A stretch of 64,000 nucleotides of DNA from Vicinamibacteria bacterium (GTDB lineage Bacteria > Acidobacteriota > Vicinamibacteria > Fen-336), in contig JAMQGV010000002.1 of the NCBI GenBank assembly GCA_025994075.1, forward strand, positions 62,001 through 126,000. Direction: 5' to 3'. This document shows positions 14,469 to 26,174 of this stretch, piece after piece. The notes beneath the pieces were generated by a model that had not been told where the DNA came from, ran no database searches, and saw only the letters and a list, made by a program, of their open reading frames with translations. Position 1 is the first letter of the stretch. Each line of letters opens with the position of its first letter. The position numbers and the translations under genes were made by a program.

Positions 14469-16561
14469 ACCCGCTCGAGACCCCGGTCCAGTTCGTCCGC
14501 GGCGTCGGGCCGCAGCGCGGCGAGGCGCTCGCGAAGCAGGGCGTGCGCACGGCGCTCGACCTGCTGCTGCACGCACCGCTGCGCTACGAGGACCGCCGCG
14601 CGTTCGCGAAGGTGGGCGAACTGCGGCCCGGGATGAAGGTCGCCGTCGCCGGCACCGTCGCGGTGGCCGGCGCGCGGCGCGCGCGGCGGGTCTCGATCTA
14701 CGAGATCCGGCTCGGCGACGGCAGCGGCTACCTGAAGGCGATCTGGTTCAACCAGCCCTACCTGAAGGACGCGCTGCCGAAAGGCGCGCGGGTGGTGCTG
14801 TTCGGCGAGGTGGAGCCCGACCAGTTCGGCGGCCGCGGCGTGGTGATGACCTCGCCGCAGTACGAGAAGGTCGAGGAGGGCGACGCCGGCATCCACACCG
14901 GGCGCATCGTCGCCGTGCACGAGCGGCTGGGCGCGCTGACCGCCAAGCCGCTGCGGCGGATCCTGACCGGGCTCGCCGAGTCGCTGCCGGACGACCTGCC
15001 CGACCCGCTGCCGCCCGCGGTGCGCGAGGCGCTGGGCGTGATCCCGCTCGCGCCCGCGCTGCGCGGGCTGCACGACCCGCCGCCCGACGCCGACCTCGCG
15101 CAGCTCAACGCCTCGCGCTCGCCGGCCCACGTGCGGCTGATCCTCGAGGAGCTGTTCCTGTTCCAGGCCGGGCTCGCGTTGCAGCGCGAGAAGCGCCGGG
15201 CGGGGCCGAAGGTCGCGCGCTACGAGATCGGCGACGCGCAGCGCGAGGCGGTCAAGCGGGTGCTGCCGTTCCGCCTGACCGAGGCCCAGAAGCGGGTGCT
15301 GCGCGAGATCGTCGACGACCTGCGCTCGCCGCACCCGATGCACCGGCTGGTGCAGGGCGACGTCGGCTCGGGCAAGACCGTCGTCGCGCTGCTGGCGATG
15401 GTCGTGGCGGCCGAGTGCGGGTTGCAGGCGGCGTTCATGGCGCCGACCGAGATCCTGGCCGAGCAGCACTACCTGACCTTCCGGCGGGTGCTGGCGAAGG
15501 CGCCCTACGGCGTCGAGCTGCTGACGGCCAGCGTCAAGGGCAAGGCGCGCAAGGAGGTGCTGGAGCGGCTGCGCTCGGGCGCGAGCGCGTTCGCGGTCGG
15601 CACCCACGCCCTGATCCAGGAGGACGTCGCGTTCCAGCGCCTGGGGCTCGCGGTCGTCGACGAGCAGCACCGCTTCGGCGTGCTGCAGCGCGAGGAGCTG
15701 CGGCGCAAGGGACGCGACGTGGACCTGCTGGTGATGACGGCGACGCCGATCCCGCGCACGCTGGCGCTGACCGCGTACGGCGACCTCGACGTCTCGGTGA
15801 TCGACGAGCGGCCGCCGGGGCGGACCCCGATCCGCACCCTGTGGAAGCCGGCGAGCGAGCGCCGCGCGGTGCTCGAGCAGGTGAAGGCCGAGCTGCGCCA
15901 GGGCCGCCAGGCCTACGTCGTCTATCCGCTGGTCGAGGAGTCGGAGAAGCTGGAGGACGTCAAGGCGGCGACCGCGATGGCCGAGCAGTGGCGCGCGGCT
16001 CTGCCGGGCGTGCGGGTCGAGCTGCTGCACGGGCGGATGAAGGGGCCGGAGAAAGAAGCGGTGATGGCGGCCTTCGCCTCGGGCCAGGCGCCGGTGCTGG
16101 TGGCGACCACCGTGATCGAGGTCGGCGTCGACGTGCCGAACGCGACGCTGATGGTGATCGAGCACGCCGAACGCTTCGGCCTCGCCCAGCTCCACCAGCT
16201 CCGCGGCCGCGTGGGGCGCGGCGCGGGCGCTTCGACCTGCGTGCTGCTCTCGCACGGCGCGACCTCCGAGGAGGCGCGGGCGCGGCTGCAGGTGCTGGTC
16301 GACACCGACGACGGCTTCCGCATCGCCGAGCGCGACCTCGAGCTGCGCGGCCCGGGCGACTTCTTCGGCACCCGGCAGTCGGGGCTGCCGCGCTTCCGCG
16401 TCGCCGAGCTGCTGCGCGACCGCGCGCTGCTGGAGCAGGCGCGGCGCGAGGCGTTCGCGCTGTGCGCGCGGCACCGCGGCGGCGCGCTGCCACAGCCACT
16501 GCCGCACTACCTCGAGGGCGGCGCCTGGGAAGCCCGCTTCGGCCTGGCCCGGATCGGCTGA
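14465..16561 (+). CDS. recG: ATP-dependent DNA helicase RecG
   Basis: About 698 residues, the usual RecG length. RecG remodels stalled replication forks and branched recombination intermediates. The N-terminal wedge/OB domain begins at TPVQFVRGVGPQRGEALAKQ and includes FAKVGELRPGMKVAVAGTV. The helicase core has Walker A GDVGSGKT, MAPTEILAEQH, the DEQH box VVDEQHRFGVLQ, the TATPIPRTLALTAYGD motif III region and LHQLRGRVGRG (motif VI). No ATG, GTG or TTG lies near the expected N-terminus; the only sensible initiator is CTG at 14465, overlapping the previous stop as CTGA. A downstream start would delete the conserved wedge N-terminus. Confidence 0.95.
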   Translation: MNPLETPVQFVRGVGPQRGEALAKQGVRTALDLLLHAPLRYEDRRAFAKVGELRPGMKVAVAGTVAVAGARRARRVSIYEIRLGDGSGYLKAIWFNQPYLKDALPKGARVVLFGEVEPDQFGGRGVVMTSPQYEKVEEGDAGIHTGRIVAVHERLGALTAKPLRRILTGLAESLPDDLPDPLPPAVREALGVIPLAPALRGLHDPPPDADLAQLNASRSPAHVRLILEELFLFQAGLALQREKRRAGPKVARYEIGDAQREAVKRVLPFRLTEAQKRVLREIVDDLRSPHPMHRLVQGDVGSGKTVVALLAMVVAAECGLQAAFMAPTEILAEQHYLTFRRVLAKAPYGVELLTASVKGKARKEVLERLRSGASAFAVGTHALIQEDVAFQRLGLAVVDEQHRFGVLQREELRRKGRDVDLLVMTATPIPRTLALTAYGDLDVSVIDERPPGRTPIRTLWKPASERRAVLEQVKAELRQGRQAYVVYPLVEESEKLEDVKAATAMAEQWRAALPGVRVELLHGRMKGPEKEAVMAAFASGQAPVLVATTVIEVGVDVPNATLMVIEHAERFGLAQLHQLRGRVGRGAGASTCVLLSHGATSEEARARLQVLVDTDDGFRIAERDLELRGPGDFFGTRQSGLPRFRVAELLRDRALLEQARREAFALCARHRGGALPQPLPHYLEGGAWEARFGLARIG

Positions 16562-16680
16562 ACGCCCGTTCCGCACGCGGCGGCGATCGCAACCGAGCGC
16601 CGGGTGTGGGGGCCTGTTAGGATGGACTCCGACAAGCCGCGCGGGCCACCCCGGTCCCTCCACGAGCTCGGAGCGACCGA

Positions 16681-19600
16681 ATGAGTTGGTGGCGGCCCGC
16701 CGCGCGAGCACCCGAGAGGCCTTTCCGCGACGAGCTGCTCAGCACCGAGCGGCTCGAGGAACGGGCCCGGGCGCTGGCGGCCCGGCTCACGGTGGACCCC
16801 GCCCCACGCCGCCCCGCGCGCGACGTCTTCCCGCGCTTCCGCGACAACGCCCGGGTGCTGCGCGAGGCGTACCTGGCCATGGCCGAGGACGTCCACCTCG
16901 GCGTGTTCGTGACGCCCGCCGCCGAGTGGTTGCTCGACAACTACCACCTGGTCGCGTCCGAGATCCGCGACGTCGCCCAGAACCTGCCGCGCGCCTACTA
17001 CCGCGAACTGCCGAAGCTCGCCAGTCGCGACCGGCGTGGCGAGGCCCGTATCTATGCGATGGCCGTGGAGCTGATCCGTCACAGCGACAGCCGCCTCGAC
17101 CGCCACGTGCTCCACCGCTTCCTCGACAACTACCAGGCGGTGGCGCCGCTGACCCTCGGCGAGCTGTGGGCGTGGCCGAGCATGCTCAAGCTGGCGCTGA
17201 TCGAGAACCTGCGGCGGCTGGCGGCGGAGTCGATCGCCGCCCGCGGGGCCCGCCAGGCGGCCGATGCCTACGTCGCCCGCATCGACGCCTCCGGCCATGG
17301 CCGGCCGCCGCCACTGCCGGCGCAGATCCACCCCGCGTTCGTCGTCCAGTTGCTGCAGCGGGTGCGCGAGTACGGCCCGCGTCTCTCCGCCATCCGTGCC
17401 GCCGTCGATGCCCACCTCGCCGCCGAGCAGCGGACGGCGGAAGAGGCGATCCGCGGCGAACACCAGCAGCAGGCCGCGGCCCAGGTCTCGGTCGGCAACG
17501 TGATCACCAGCCTGCGGCTGTGCTCGACGCTCGACTGGAGCCAGTACGTGGAGGCGGTCAGCCTGGTCGAGGGCGTGCTCCGCCGCGACCCCTCCGGCGT
17601 CTACGCCCGCATGGACTTCTTCAGCCGGGATCGCTATCGCCAGGCCGTCGAGGAGCTGGCCGACGGCACCGGTGAAGGCCAGGTCAAGGTCGCGCTGAGG
17701 GCGCTCGAGAGCGCGCGCCAAGCCGCCGAGAGCGGCGCGTCCGGACGGGCCGTTCACGTCGGACATCACCTGATCGGCAAGGGCCGGCGCGACTTCGAGA
17801 CGGACGTCGCCTACCGGCCCACGCTGCGGCGACGGGCGCGGCGACTCGTCTTCGCCCACGCCACCGCGGCCTACCTCGGCTCGATCGCCGCGGTCACCGC
17901 GGCCCTGCTGGCGCTGGGCTTCGCCTATGCGCAGGCGCACTCGGACTCGGCCTGGCCGCTGGCCTGGGTCGCGCTGCTGCTGCTGTTGCCGGCCAGCGAG
18001 CTGGCCGCCGCGTTCGTGCAGAGCCTGAGCGTGCGCTTCGCCCCGCCGCGGCGGCTCCCGCGGCTCGACTTCCTGGCGGGCGTGCCGGAGAGCGCGCGCA
18101 CGGTGGTCGTCGTGCCGACACTGCTGACGAGCCCGGAGCGGGTCGACGAGCTGCTGGGGCACCTCGAGGTGCTGGCGCTCGGCAACCTCGACCGGCACGT
18201 CCACTTCGCGCTGCTCGGCGACTTCGCGGACGCCGACCGGTGCGAGCTGCCGGGCGATGCCGCGCTGCTGGCCGCGGCCCGCACGGGCATCGCGGAGCTG
18301 AACCGGCGTCACGGCGAGGGCCGCTTCCTCCTGGTCCACCGCGGGCGGCGCTGGAACGCCGCCGAGGGCGTGTGGATGGGCTGGGAGCGCAAGCGCGGCA
18401 AGCTCGAGGAGTGGAACCGCCTGCTGCGCGGCGCGACCGACACCAGCTTCGCAGTCGAAGCGGGCGACGCCTCGATCTTCCCGTCGGTGCGCTACTGCAT
18501 CACCCTCGACTCCGACACCCGGCTGCCGCGCGACGCGGCGTGCAAGCTGATCGGCATCGCCGCCCACCCGCTCAACCAGCCGCTGCTGGACCCGGTGCTC
18601 GGACGCGTCACCGAGGGCTACGCGATCCTGCAGCCGCGGGTCAGCGTGACGATGGCGAGCGCCGCCGGCTCGCTGTTCGCCCGCCTCTACGCCGGCCACA
18701 CCGGCGTCGACCCCTACACGACGGCCGTCTCCGACACCTACCAGGACCTGTTCGCCGAGGGCCTCTTCACCGGCAAGGGCCTGTACGACGTGGACGCGTT
18801 CGTCGCCGCGCTCGACGGGCGCGTGCCCGAGAACGCGCTGCTCTCGCACGACCTGTTCGAGGGGCTCTACGCGCGCACCGCGCTGGTCACGGACGTCGAG
18901 GTCGTCGACGACTACCCGGCGAGCGTGCTGGCCCACGCCCGCCGCCAGCACCGCTGGGTGCGCGGCGACTGGCAGATCCTGTGGTGGCTGTTCCCGGTGG
19001 TGCCGACGCGCTCGGGTCTGCGGCGCAACCGGCTGCCGCTGATCTCGCGCTGGAAGATCCTCGACAACTTGCGGCGCAGCCTGATGGCCCCGGCGACGCT
19101 GGCGCTGCTACTGCTGGCCTGGACGCTGTTGCCGGGAGACCCGCTGGTCTGGACGGCGGCCGTGCTGGCCGCACTCGTGTTCAACCTCTATCCGCTGGCG
19201 CTCAAGACTCTCGGCGGACCGCCGCCGCAGCAGCCGTGGCGGGTGTTCCTGCGCCTGCTGCGCGAGGACGCCGAGACCGCGCTGGCGCAGAGCAGCCTGC
19301 AGTTGACCTTCCTCGCCAGCGAGGCCTGGGAGCGGGCTCACGCGATCGGCGTGACGCTGTTCAGGCTGACGGCCAGCCGGCGCCGGATGCTGGAGTGGGA
19401 GACGGCGGCCGCCAGCTCCGCGCGCGCTCCCGACGGCACCGCCGCGTTCGTGCGCGCGATGATCGCCAGCCCGCTGATCGCCGGCACCGGCCTCGCGCTG
19501 GTCGCGCTGGTCCGGCCGCAGGCGCTGTGGCCCGCCGTGCCGCTGCTGGCGCTGTGGGCCGTGGCCCCGCTGGTCGCCCACGCCCTGAGCCGGCCCGTGC

Positions 19601-22600
19601 AGCAGCGTCGGCGCGAGGTCGACGCGGAGGATCGCGCGCTGTTCGAGCGGATCGCCCGCGACACCTGGAAGTACTTCGAGGCCTTCATGGGCGCCGAGGA
19701 CAACGGCCTGCCTGCCGACAACTACCAGGAGAACCCCGAGCCGCGGGTCGCTCATCGCACCTCGCCCACCAACATCGGCATGGGGCTGCTGGCGACGCTC
19801 GCCGCCCACGACCTGGGCCTGATCGGCGCCGACGAGCTCGCGCGCCGGGTCGACGCGGCGCTGACCACGATCGAAGGGCTGGAGCAGCACGAGGGCCACC
19901 TGCTCAACTGGTACGACACCCAGACCCTGGCGCCGCTGCTGCCGCGCTACGTGTCGACGGTCGACAGCGGCAACCTGGTGGGATCGCTGATGGCGCTGGC
20001 GGAAGGGCTGAGCGAGGCCGGGCTGCCCGAGCTGGCGCAGCGGGCCGCGGCGTTCGCCGACGGCATGAGTTTCCGCTTCCTGCACGACCCCCAGCGCCGC
20101 ATCCTGTCGATCGGCTTCCGGCTGGCCGACACGGAAGGGCCGGGCCGGCTCGACAACTCGTACTACGACCTGCTGGCTTCGGAGGCCCGGCTGGCCAGCT
20201 TCATCGCCGTCGCCCGCGGCGAGCTGCCCGAGACCCACTGGTTCCGCCTCGGCCGGCTGGTCACCAGCATCGAGGGCACGCCGACGCTCCTGTCCTGGAG
20301 CGGCACCGCGTTCGAGTACCTGATGCCGCTGCTGTTGATGAAGAGCTACCCGGACACGCTGCTCGACCAGAGCTGCCGGATGGCCGTGCGCCGGCAGATC
20401 GCGTACGCGGCCGAGCGGGGCGTCGCCTGGGGCGTGTCCGAGTGCGCCTACAACCTCGTCGACCGCCACGGCAACTACCAGTACAAGGCGTTCGGCGTGC
20501 CGGGGCTCGGCCTGAAGCGCGGCCTGGCCGACGAGCTGGTGGTGGCGCCCTACGCCACCGCGCTGGCGGCGATGCTCGAGCCGCAGCAGGCGGCGCGCAA
20601 CTTCCGCCGGCTGTCCGCCGAGGGCAGAACCGGAGCCTACGGCTACTTCGAGGCGATCGACTGCACGCCGCGCGCGGCGGCGGAGCTGGTGGCGGGGGAG
20701 AGCGCGGCGGCGCCCGGCCCGGTGGTCGTGCACGCCTTCATGGCCCACCACCAGGGCATGACGCTGGTCGCGCTGGCCAACGTGCTCCGCGGCGACGCGA
20801 TGGTGCGCCGCTTCCACGCCGACCCGCGGGTGCAGGCCACCGAGCTGCTGCTTCAGGAGCGGGTGCCGCGCCACGCCGCGATCACCCAGCCGCGGCCCGC
20901 CGAGCAGACACGCGCGGCCGGCCTGGCGCCCGCCCAGATCGTGCGCCGGTTCCGCTCGCCGCACACGCTGTGGCCGCACGCCCAGTTCCTCTCCAACGGC
21001 AGCTACACGACCGTGGTCACCAACTCCGGCGGCGGCGCGAGCTTCTGCCGCGGCCGCGTCGTCACCCGCCACCGCGAGGATGTCACCCGCGACCCCGGCA
21101 GCCAGTTCGTGTACCTGAGAGATGTCCGCAGCGGCGCGGTGTGGTCGGCGACCCACCAGCCGGTGGGCGGCCGGGTCCCTGCCGAACCGGGGGAATACCG
21201 CGCCACGTTCCTCGCCGAGAAGGCCTCGTTCGCCCGTCGCCGCGACGACATCGCCACCCTGCTCGAGGTGGCGGTCTCGACCGACGACGACGTCGAGGTG
21301 CGGCGGCTGTCGATCACCAATCACAGCGAGCGCGAGCGCGAGATCGAGGTCACGAGCTACGCCGAGATCGTGCTCGCGAGCGCCGCTGCCGACCTGGCCC
21401 ATCCCGCCTTCGGCAAGCTGTTCGTCGAGACCGAGTACCTCGCCGAGCGCGGCGCGCTGCTGTGCCGGCGGCGCCCGCGCGCCGCGGGCGAAGAGACGTT
21501 GTGGGCGGTTCACGTGCTGAGCCTCGAGGGCCGCAGCCAGGGGCCGCTGGAGTGGGAGACGGATCGCGCGCGGTTCCTCGGCCGCGGCCGAGGTCCCGAC
21601 GACCCGCAGGCTCTCGACGGCCGCTCGCTGTCCGGGACCACCGGTGTCGTGCTCGACCCCGTGGTCAGCCTGCGCCAGCGCATCCGGCTGGCGCCGGGCG
21701 GCTTCGTGCGTCTCGCCTTCGCCACCGGCATGGCCTTCTCGCGCGACACTGCCGCCGCGCTGGCGGCGAAGTACCACGAGCCGTCGGCCGCGGCCCGCAC
21801 CTTCGCGCTGGCCTTCGCCCACGCCCGCAGCGCGCTGCGCCACCTCGGCATCTCCAGCGAGCAGGCCTCGGTCTTCGAGCGCCTCGCCTCGCGCGTGCTG
21901 TACGCCGATCGATCGCTGCGGGCGGCTCCCGAGCTGCTCGCACGCAACCAGCTCGGCCAGGAGGGGTTGTGGGCCCACGGCATCTCGGGCGACCTGCCGA
22001 TCCTGCTCGTGCGCGTCGTCGAGGCCGACGACGAGCCGCTGGTGCGCGAGGTGCTGCAGGCCCAGGAGTACTGGCGGCTGAAGGGCCTTCGCGCCGACGT
22101 CGTGATCCTGAACCAGCACCCGGTCAGCTACCTCGACGAGATGCACGGCCGGCTCACCGCGCTGCTCGACGACGGGCCGTGGCGGGCTTCCAACCACCAG
22201 CCGGGCGGAGCATTCCTGCTGCGCGCGGACCGCATGACGGAGGCCGAGCGCCGGCTGCTCGGCGCCGTGGCGCGCGCGGTGCTGAGCGGAGACCGCGGCG
22301 ACCTCGCCGCCCAGCTCGAGCACGCGCACGCACACTGGCCCGAGCCGGAGCCCGCGGACCTGGTCCCGGGCCGCGCGCCGGCCGAGTCGACCGCGCAGGA
22401 CGAGGCCCCGGAGGTGCCGGAGCTGGCGCTCGACAACGGGCTCGGCGGGTTCGCGGACCGCGGACGCGAGTACGTCGTGCGGGTCGAGGGCCTGCAGCAG
22501 ACGCCGCTGCCGTGGTCCAACGTGATCGCCAACCCGCGCTTCGGCACGGTCGTCACGGCCGGCGGAGCGGCGTACACGTGGGCGGGCAACAGCCGCGAGA

Positions 22601-24828
22601 ACCGGCTGACGCCGTTCGCCAACGACCCTGTCACGGACCCGACCGCCGAGGCGATCTTCGTGCGCGACGACGAGACGGGGGAGTTCTTCAACCCGACGCC
22701 AGGGCCGATGCCGCGCACCGCGGGCAGCCGGCTGCTGGTGCGCCACGCCGCGGGGGTCAGCCGCTTCGAGCGCATCACCCGCGGCCTGCGCTGCGAGCTC
22801 GAGGTGTTCGTCGACGCCGTCGACCCGGTGAAGCTGTCGCGGCTCCGGGTCACGAACCCGGGACGGTCCGTGCGCCAGCTCGGCCTGTTCGCGTACAACG
22901 AGTGGACCCTGGGCCCGCCCCGCGAAGGGCACGCGGCCCACGTCGTGACGGAACGTGACGCCGCGAGCGGGGCCCTCTTCGCGCGCAACCCCTACAACAC
23001 CGAGTACCCCGGGCACGTGGCTTTCGCCCACGCCAGCGAGCCGCTGCGTTCGGCCACCGGTGACCGCACCTCGTTCCTGGGCCGCAACGGCTCGCTCGCC
23101 CAGCCCGCGGCACTGTCGCGGGAGGCCCTCTCCGGCCGCTTCGGCGCGGGGCTCGACCCGTGTGCGGCGCTGCACGTGTCGCTCACGCTCGCTCCCGGCG
23201 AGACGCGGACCGTCGTCTTCCTGCTCGGCCAGGCGCTCGATGCGGCGGCCGCGCGCGAGCTGATCGTTCGCCATGGCTCGGCCGCCGCCGCGGAGGCCTC
23301 GCTGCAGGCCGTGAGCGCAGGCTGGGATCGCACGCTCGACGCGGTGCGGGTCCGTACGCCTGACGACTCCTTCGACCTGCTGATGAACCGGTGGCTGCTG
23401 TACCAGGACCTGAGCTGCCGGCTGTGGGCACGCTCCGGCTACTCCCAGCCCGGCGGGGCGTTCGGCTTCCGCGACCAGCTCCAGGATGCGATGGCGCTGG
23501 TCCTGACCCGCCCCGAGCTGACCCGCGAGCACCTGCTGCGCGCGGCCGCGCGCCAGTTCCTCGAGGGCGACGTGCAGCACTGGTGGCACGAGCCGACCGG
23601 ACGCGGCACCCGCACCCGCTGCTCGGACGACCTGCTGTGGCTGCCGCACGCCGCGGCCCACTACGCGCGGACGACGGGCGACGCGGCGGTGTTCGACGCG
23701 CGAGCGGCGTTCCTGGAGGGGCCCGAGCTGGCCGCCGGCAGCCACGAGGCGTACTTCCAGCCGCGTGTGTCGGCCGAGACGGGTTCGCTCTTCGAGCACT
23801 GCGTGAGGGCGATCGACCGGGGTCTGACGGCCGGCGCCCACGGCCTGCCGCTGTTCGGCAACGGCGACTGGAACGACGGCATGAACCAGGTCGGGCCCGA
23901 GGGCCGCGGCGAGAGCACCTGGCTCGGCTTCTTCCTGCACATCGTGCTCTGCGAGTTCGCGCCCTTGTGCGAGGCCCGCGGCGACGCGGAGCGCGCGCAG
24001 CGCTATCGCTGGGAGGCGACCCGGCTGTCCGAGACCCTGGAGCGGACCTGGGACGGCGAGTGGTACCGGCGCGGCTACTACGACGACGGGTCGCCGCTGG
24101 GCTCGGTCCAGAACGACGAGTGCCAGATCGACTCGATCGCGCAGACGTGGGCCGTGCTGTCCGGGGCCGTGCCGAAGCGCTTCGCCGAGCGGGCGATGGA
24201 CGCGGTGCGCACCCACCTCGTGCGCCGCGGCCCGCAACTGGTCGCGCTGCTGACGCCGCCGTTCGATCGCTCGTCGCAGGAGCCGGGCTACATCAAGGGC
24301 TATCCGCCCGGGCTGCGCGAGAACGGCGGCCAGTACACGCACGCGGCGGTGTGGACCGTGATGGCGATGGCGCGGCTGGGCGCGGGCGACGAGGCGGCGG
24401 AGATCTTCCACATGCTGAACCCGGTCAACCATGCACGAACCCAGGCCGAGGTCCAGCGCTACAAGGGCGAACCCTACGTGCTGGCGGGGGACGTGTTCGC
24501 CCATCCTGCCCACGCCGGCCGCGCGGGCTGGACCTGGTACACGGGCTCCGCGGGCTGGATGTACCGGGCCGGCATCGAGAGCCTGCTGGGCCTCAGCCGC
24601 CACGGCGACACGTTCGCCGTCGACCCGTGCATCCCGGCGGCCTGGCCTTCGTACCAGATTGCCTGGCGTTTCGGTGCGACCCACTACGCGATCGAGGTGC
24701 GGAACCCCGAGCGCCGCTCGCGCGGCGTGGCCATCGCCCGCCTCGACGGCCGCCTCGTGGACGCCGGCGCGGTCCCGCTGTGCGACGACGGCGGGCGCCA
24801 CGAGCTCGAGCTGGTGCTGGGCCGCTGA
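16681..24828 (+). CDS. ndvB: Cyclic beta-1,2-glucan synthase (NdvB/ChvB family)
   Basis: 2715 residues, typical for this giant inner-membrane enzyme, which initiates, elongates and cyclises beta-1,2-glucan for the periplasm. In order: a cytoplasmic N-terminal region; membrane segments near 390-450; a GT84-type glycosyltransferase with the DxD-like [12 protein letters not shown] near 600-620 and [13 protein letters not shown] near 755-770; further membrane segments near 800-845 and 925-970; a glycoamylase-like domain near 980-1430 ([36 protein letters not shown]); and a C-terminal GH94 phosphorylase-like region with [10 protein letters not shown], the general-acid Asp at about 2399. No ABC exporter (NdvA/ChvA) gene is adjacent. 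A TAGGAT box at 16618-16623 and GGAG before the ATG are visible upstream. Confidence 0.95.
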   Translation: MSWWRPAARAPERPFRDELLSTERLEERARALAARLTVDPAPRRPARDVFPRFRDNARVLREAYLAMAEDVHLGVFVTPAAEWLLDNYHLVASEIRDVAQNLPRAYYRELPKLASRDRRGEARIYAMAVELIRHSDSRLDRHVLHRFLDNYQAVAPLTLGELWAWPSMLKLALIENLRRLAAESIAARGARQAADAYVARIDASGHGRPPPLPAQIHPAFVVQLLQRVREYGPRLSAIRAAVDAHLAAEQRTAEEAIRGEHQQQAAAQVSVGNVITSLRLCSTLDWSQYVEAVSLVEGVLRRDPSGVYARMDFFSRDRYRQAVEELADGTGEGQVKVALRALESARQAAESGASGRAVHVGHHLIGKGRRDFETDVAYRPTLRRRARRLVFAHATAAYLGSIAAVTAALLALGFAYAQAHSDSAWPLAWVALLLLLPASELAAAFVQSLSVRFAPPRRLPRLDFLAGVPESARTVVVVPTLLTSPERVDELLGHLEVLALGNLDRHVHFALLGDFADADRCELPGDAALLAAARTGIAELNRRHGEGRFLLVHRGRRWNAAEGVWMGWERKRGKLEEWNRLLRGATDTSFAVEAGDASIFPSVRYCITLDSDTRLPRDAACKLIGIAAHPLNQPLLDPVLGRVTEGYAILQPRVSVTMASAAGSLFARLYAGHTGVDPYTTAVSDTYQDLFAEGLFTGKGLYDVDAFVAALDGRVPENALLSHDLFEGLYARTALVTDVEVVDDYPASVLAHARRQHRWVRGDWQILWWLFPVVPTRSGLRRNRLPLISRWKILDNLRRSLMAPATLALLLLAWTLLPGDPLVWTAAVLAALVFNLYPLALKTLGGPPPQQPWRVFLRLLREDAETALAQSSLQLTFLASEAWERAHAIGVTLFRLTASRRRMLEWETAAASSARAPDGTAAFVRAMIASPLIAGTGLALVALVRPQALWPAVPLLALWAVAPLVAHALSRPVQQRRREVDAEDRALFERIARDTWKYFEAFMGAEDNGLPADNYQENPEPRVAHRTSPTNIGMGLLATLAAHDLGLIGADELARRVDAALTTIEGLEQHEGHLLNWYDTQTLAPLLPRYVSTVDSGNLVGSLMALAEGLSEAGLPELAQRAAAFADGMSFRFLHDPQRRILSIGFRLADTEGPGRLDNSYYDLLASEARLASFIAVARGELPETHWFRLGRLVTSIEGTPTLLSWSGTAFEYLMPLLLMKSYPDTLLDQSCRMAVRRQIAYAAERGVAWGVSECAYNLVDRHGNYQYKAFGVPGLGLKRGLADELVVAPYATALAAMLEPQQAARNFRRLSAEGRTGAYGYFEAIDCTPRAAAELVAGESAAAPGPVVVHAFMAHHQGMTLVALANVLRGDAMVRRFHADPRVQATELLLQERVPRHAAITQPRPAEQTRAAGLAPAQIVRRFRSPHTLWPHAQFLSNGSYTTVVTNSGGGASFCRGRVVTRHREDVTRDPGSQFVYLRDVRSGAVWSATHQPVGGRVPAEPGEYRATFLAEKASFARRRDDIATLLEVAVSTDDDVEVRRLSITNHSEREREIEVTSYAEIVLASAAADLAHPAFGKLFVETEYLAERGALLCRRRPRAAGEETLWAVHVLSLEGRSQGPLEWETDRARFLGRGRGPDDPQALDGRSLSGTTGVVLDPVVSLRQRIRLAPGGFVRLAFATGMAFSRDTAAALAAKYHEPSAAARTFALAFAHARSALRHLGISSEQASVFERLASRVLYADRSLRAAPELLARNQLGQEGLWAHGISGDLPILLVRVVEADDEPLVREVLQAQEYWRLKGLRADVVILNQHPVSYLDEMHGRLTALLDDGPWRASNHQPGGAFLLRADRMTEAERRLLGAVARAVLSGDRGDLAAQLEHAHAHWPEPEPADLVPGRAPAESTAQDEAPEVPELALDNGLGGFADRGREYVVRVEGLQQTPLPWSNVIANPRFGTVVTAGGAAYTWAGNSRENRLTPFANDPVTDPTAEAIFVRDDETGEFFNPTPGPMPRTAGSRLLVRHAAGVSRFERITRGLRCELEVFVDAVDPVKLSRLRVTNPGRSVRQLGLFAYNEWTLGPPREGHAAHVVTERDAASGALFARNPYNTEYPGHVAFAHASEPLRSATGDRTSFLGRNGSLAQPAALSREALSGRFGAGLDPCAALHVSLTLAPGETRTVVFLLGQALDAAAARELIVRHGSAAAAEASLQAVSAGWDRTLDAVRVRTPDDSFDLLMNRWLLYQDLSCRLWARSGYSQPGGAFGFRDQLQDAMALVLTRPELTREHLLRAAARQFLEGDVQHWWHEPTGRGTRTRCSDDLLWLPHAAAHYARTTGDAAVFDARAAFLEGPELAAGSHEAYFQPRVSAETGSLFEHCVRAIDRGLTAGAHGLPLFGNGDWNDGMNQVGPEGRGESTWLGFFLHIVLCEFAPLCEARGDAERAQRYRWEATRLSETLERTWDGEWYRRGYYDDGSPLGSVQNDECQIDSIAQTWAVLSGAVPKRFAERAMDAVRTHLVRRGPQLVALLTPPFDRSSQEPGYIKGYPPGLRENGGQYTHAAVWTVMAMARLGAGDEAAEIFHMLNPVNHARTQAEVQRYKGEPYVLAGDVFAHPAHAGRAGWTWYTGSAGWMYRAGIESLLGLSRHGDTFAVDPCIPAAWPSYQIAWRFGATHYAIEVRNPERRSRGVAIARLDGRLVDAGAVPLCDDGGRHELELVLGR

Positions 24829-24854
24829 CGGGGGCAGCCGGGCCGGCGCCCCCG
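24829..24854. terminator. Hairpin between convergent genes
   Basis: CGGGGGC at 24829-24835 pairs with GCCCCCG at 24848-24854 across a 12-base loop. It lies immediately after the glucan synthase stop and before the dodecin stop, so it could end both transcripts. There is no T tract. Confidence 0.4.
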
Positions 24855-24860
24855 GGGCAG

Positions 24861-25064
24861 CTACTCGTCGAGCACGAAGGTCACCAGCACGTTGACCTGG
24901 TACTCGGTGATCTTGCCCTTGTTGACCCGGACGGTCTGCTCCTTGACCCAGGCGCTGCGGATGTTGCGCAGGCTCTTGCTGGCGCGCTTGATCGCGGTCT
25001 GCAGCGCGTCCTCGAAGCTCTTCGGTGACGTGGCGCTGATCTCGGACACCTTGGCGACGGACAT
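24861..25064 (-). CDS. Dodecin family flavin-binding protein
   Basis: 67 residues, the normal dodecin length. Dodecins form 12-subunit spheres that store or sequester FMN/riboflavin in the cytoplasm. The sequence fits throughout: [20 protein letters not shown], the helix [20 protein letters not shown] with its flavin-stacking Trp, and the final strand [17 protein letters not shown] very good GGAGGAG ribosome-binding site precedes ATG 25064. The gene follows 16 bases after an unknown protein gene on the same strand, so the two are likely an operon. Confidence 0.95.
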   Translation of the reverse strand: MSVAKVSEISATSPKSFEDALQTAIKRASKSLRNIRSAWVKEQTVRVNKGKITEYQVNVLVTFVLDE

Positions 25065-25080
25065 GGGCTCCTCCTCCTGA

Positions 25081-25545
25081 TCAGTGGACTTCGGTCGGAC
25101 GGGCTTCTTCCCAGACCTTCTCGCGCACGCCCTGTTCCGCGAGGAAGCGCTCGGCGCGGGCGAGCGTCTCGTGCAGGTCGACCGGGTCGGGCACGCCGCC
25201 GCGGTCGGCCACGATGCGGGCCGTGGCCTCGACTTCCGGGGCGTGGTGGGTCTCGGGGCGCAGGTGGCCGGTGAAGTCGAAGGCGTCGATGTCGACCCTC
25301 AACGGGAGGGCGTGGTCGCGCAGCGCCTCCACGAGCAGGCGCACGCAGCGCGCGTGGGCCTCGTGCACGACCTCCTTCAGCTCGCGTCCCGGCACGGGAA
25401 CGTCGAAGCGGGCGTAGAGCTTGAGACAGGCGCCGTGCGACTGGAGGCCGTGCGCCTTCACCATCTCGCGCAGCGGCAACTGCTCCCAGCAGACGCGGTG
25501 CTGCTCGATCCAGGCGCGGTCGGGCAGCGGCAGGTCGCGCAGCAT
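25081..25545 (-). CDS. Conserved-looking hypothetical protein upstream of dodecin
   Basis: 154 residues from ATG 25545. Soluble, His/Asp/Glu-rich (DIDAFDFTGHLRPETHHAPE). Two cysteines (CWEQL near 18, CLKLYARF near 40 region) and an aromatic-rich N-terminal segment are visible, but no family is recognised. It is the first gene of a probable two-gene unit with dodecin and is divergent from rsmD with only 50 bases between start codons, so both promoters must lie in that gap. Confidence 0.65.
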   Translation of the reverse strand: MLRDLPLPDRAWIEQHRVCWEQLPLREMVKAHGLQSHGACLKLYARFDVPVPGRELKEVVHEAHARCVRLLVEALRDHALPLRVDIDAFDFTGHLRPETHHAPEVEATARIVADRGGVPDPVDLHETLARAERFLAEQGVREKVWEEARPTEVH

Positions 25546-25595
25546 CGAAGCCAGTGTACCTCCGCGCGCTCGCGGCATGCGAGGATCGGCGCACG

Positions 25596-26174
25596 ATGAC
25601 GCGCATCCTCGCGGGCGGCAACAAGGGGCGGCGGCTCGCCGCGCCGTCGGGGCTCGCCACCCGGCCGACCGGCGCGCGGGTGCGGCAGACGCTGTTCGAC
25701 ATCCTCTCGCCCGTGCTGCCGGGCTGCCGCTTCCTCGACGCCTTCGCCGGCAGCGGCGCGGTCGGCCTGGAAGCGCTCTCGCGCGGTGCGGCGCGGGTGG
25801 TGCTCGTCGACAACGCGGCCGCGGCGATCGCCGCGATCCGCGAGAACCTGGCCGCGCTGAAGGACGCGTCGGGCGAGGTCAAGGTCCACCGCCAGGACGC
25901 GCGGCTGGCGCTCGCGGCTTACGGCGACCAGGGCGTGCGCTTCGACGTGGTCTTCGTCGACCCGCCGTACGACAGCCCCATCTACGAAGAGGTGCTCGAG
26001 CAGGTCGGCACCATGGGCCTGCTGGAGGATGACGGGGTGGTGATCGCCGAGCACTTCCACAAGCGCGCGCTGCCGGAGACAATCGGGGGCCTGGAGCGGC
26101 GCCGGGTCGTGAAGATCGGCGACCACTGCCTGAGCTTCTACCGCGCGGCGGCGCGCAGAAACGAGGCTGAATGA
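25596..26174 (+). CDS. rsmD: 16S rRNA (guanine(966)-N2)-methyltransferase RsmD
   Basis: 192 residues. RsmD methylates G966 of 16S rRNA using S-adenosylmethionine. The N-terminal GGNKGRRLAAPSGLATRPTG is the family's RNA-binding signature. FLDAFAGSGAVGLEALSRGA is the SAM loop, VVLVDNA the acidic strand end, and VDPPYD the catalytic (N/D)PPY motif. It overlaps coaD by ATGA, the standard rsmD-coaD pairing seen in many bacteria. Confidence 0.95.
   Translation: MTRILAGGNKGRRLAAPSGLATRPTGARVRQTLFDILSPVLPGCRFLDAFAGSGAVGLEALSRGAARVVLVDNAAAAIAAIRENLAALKDASGEVKVHRQDARLALAAYGDQGVRFDVVFVDPPYDSPIYEEVLEQVGTMGLLEDDGVVIAEHFHKRALPETIGGLERRRVVKIGDHCLSFYRAAARRNEAE

Noticed and set aside
19108..24801. 1897-codon minus-strand open frame inside the glucan synthase gene
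   Set aside because: Antisense shadow from third-position GC bias; the plus strand encodes the full enzyme with all its motifs.
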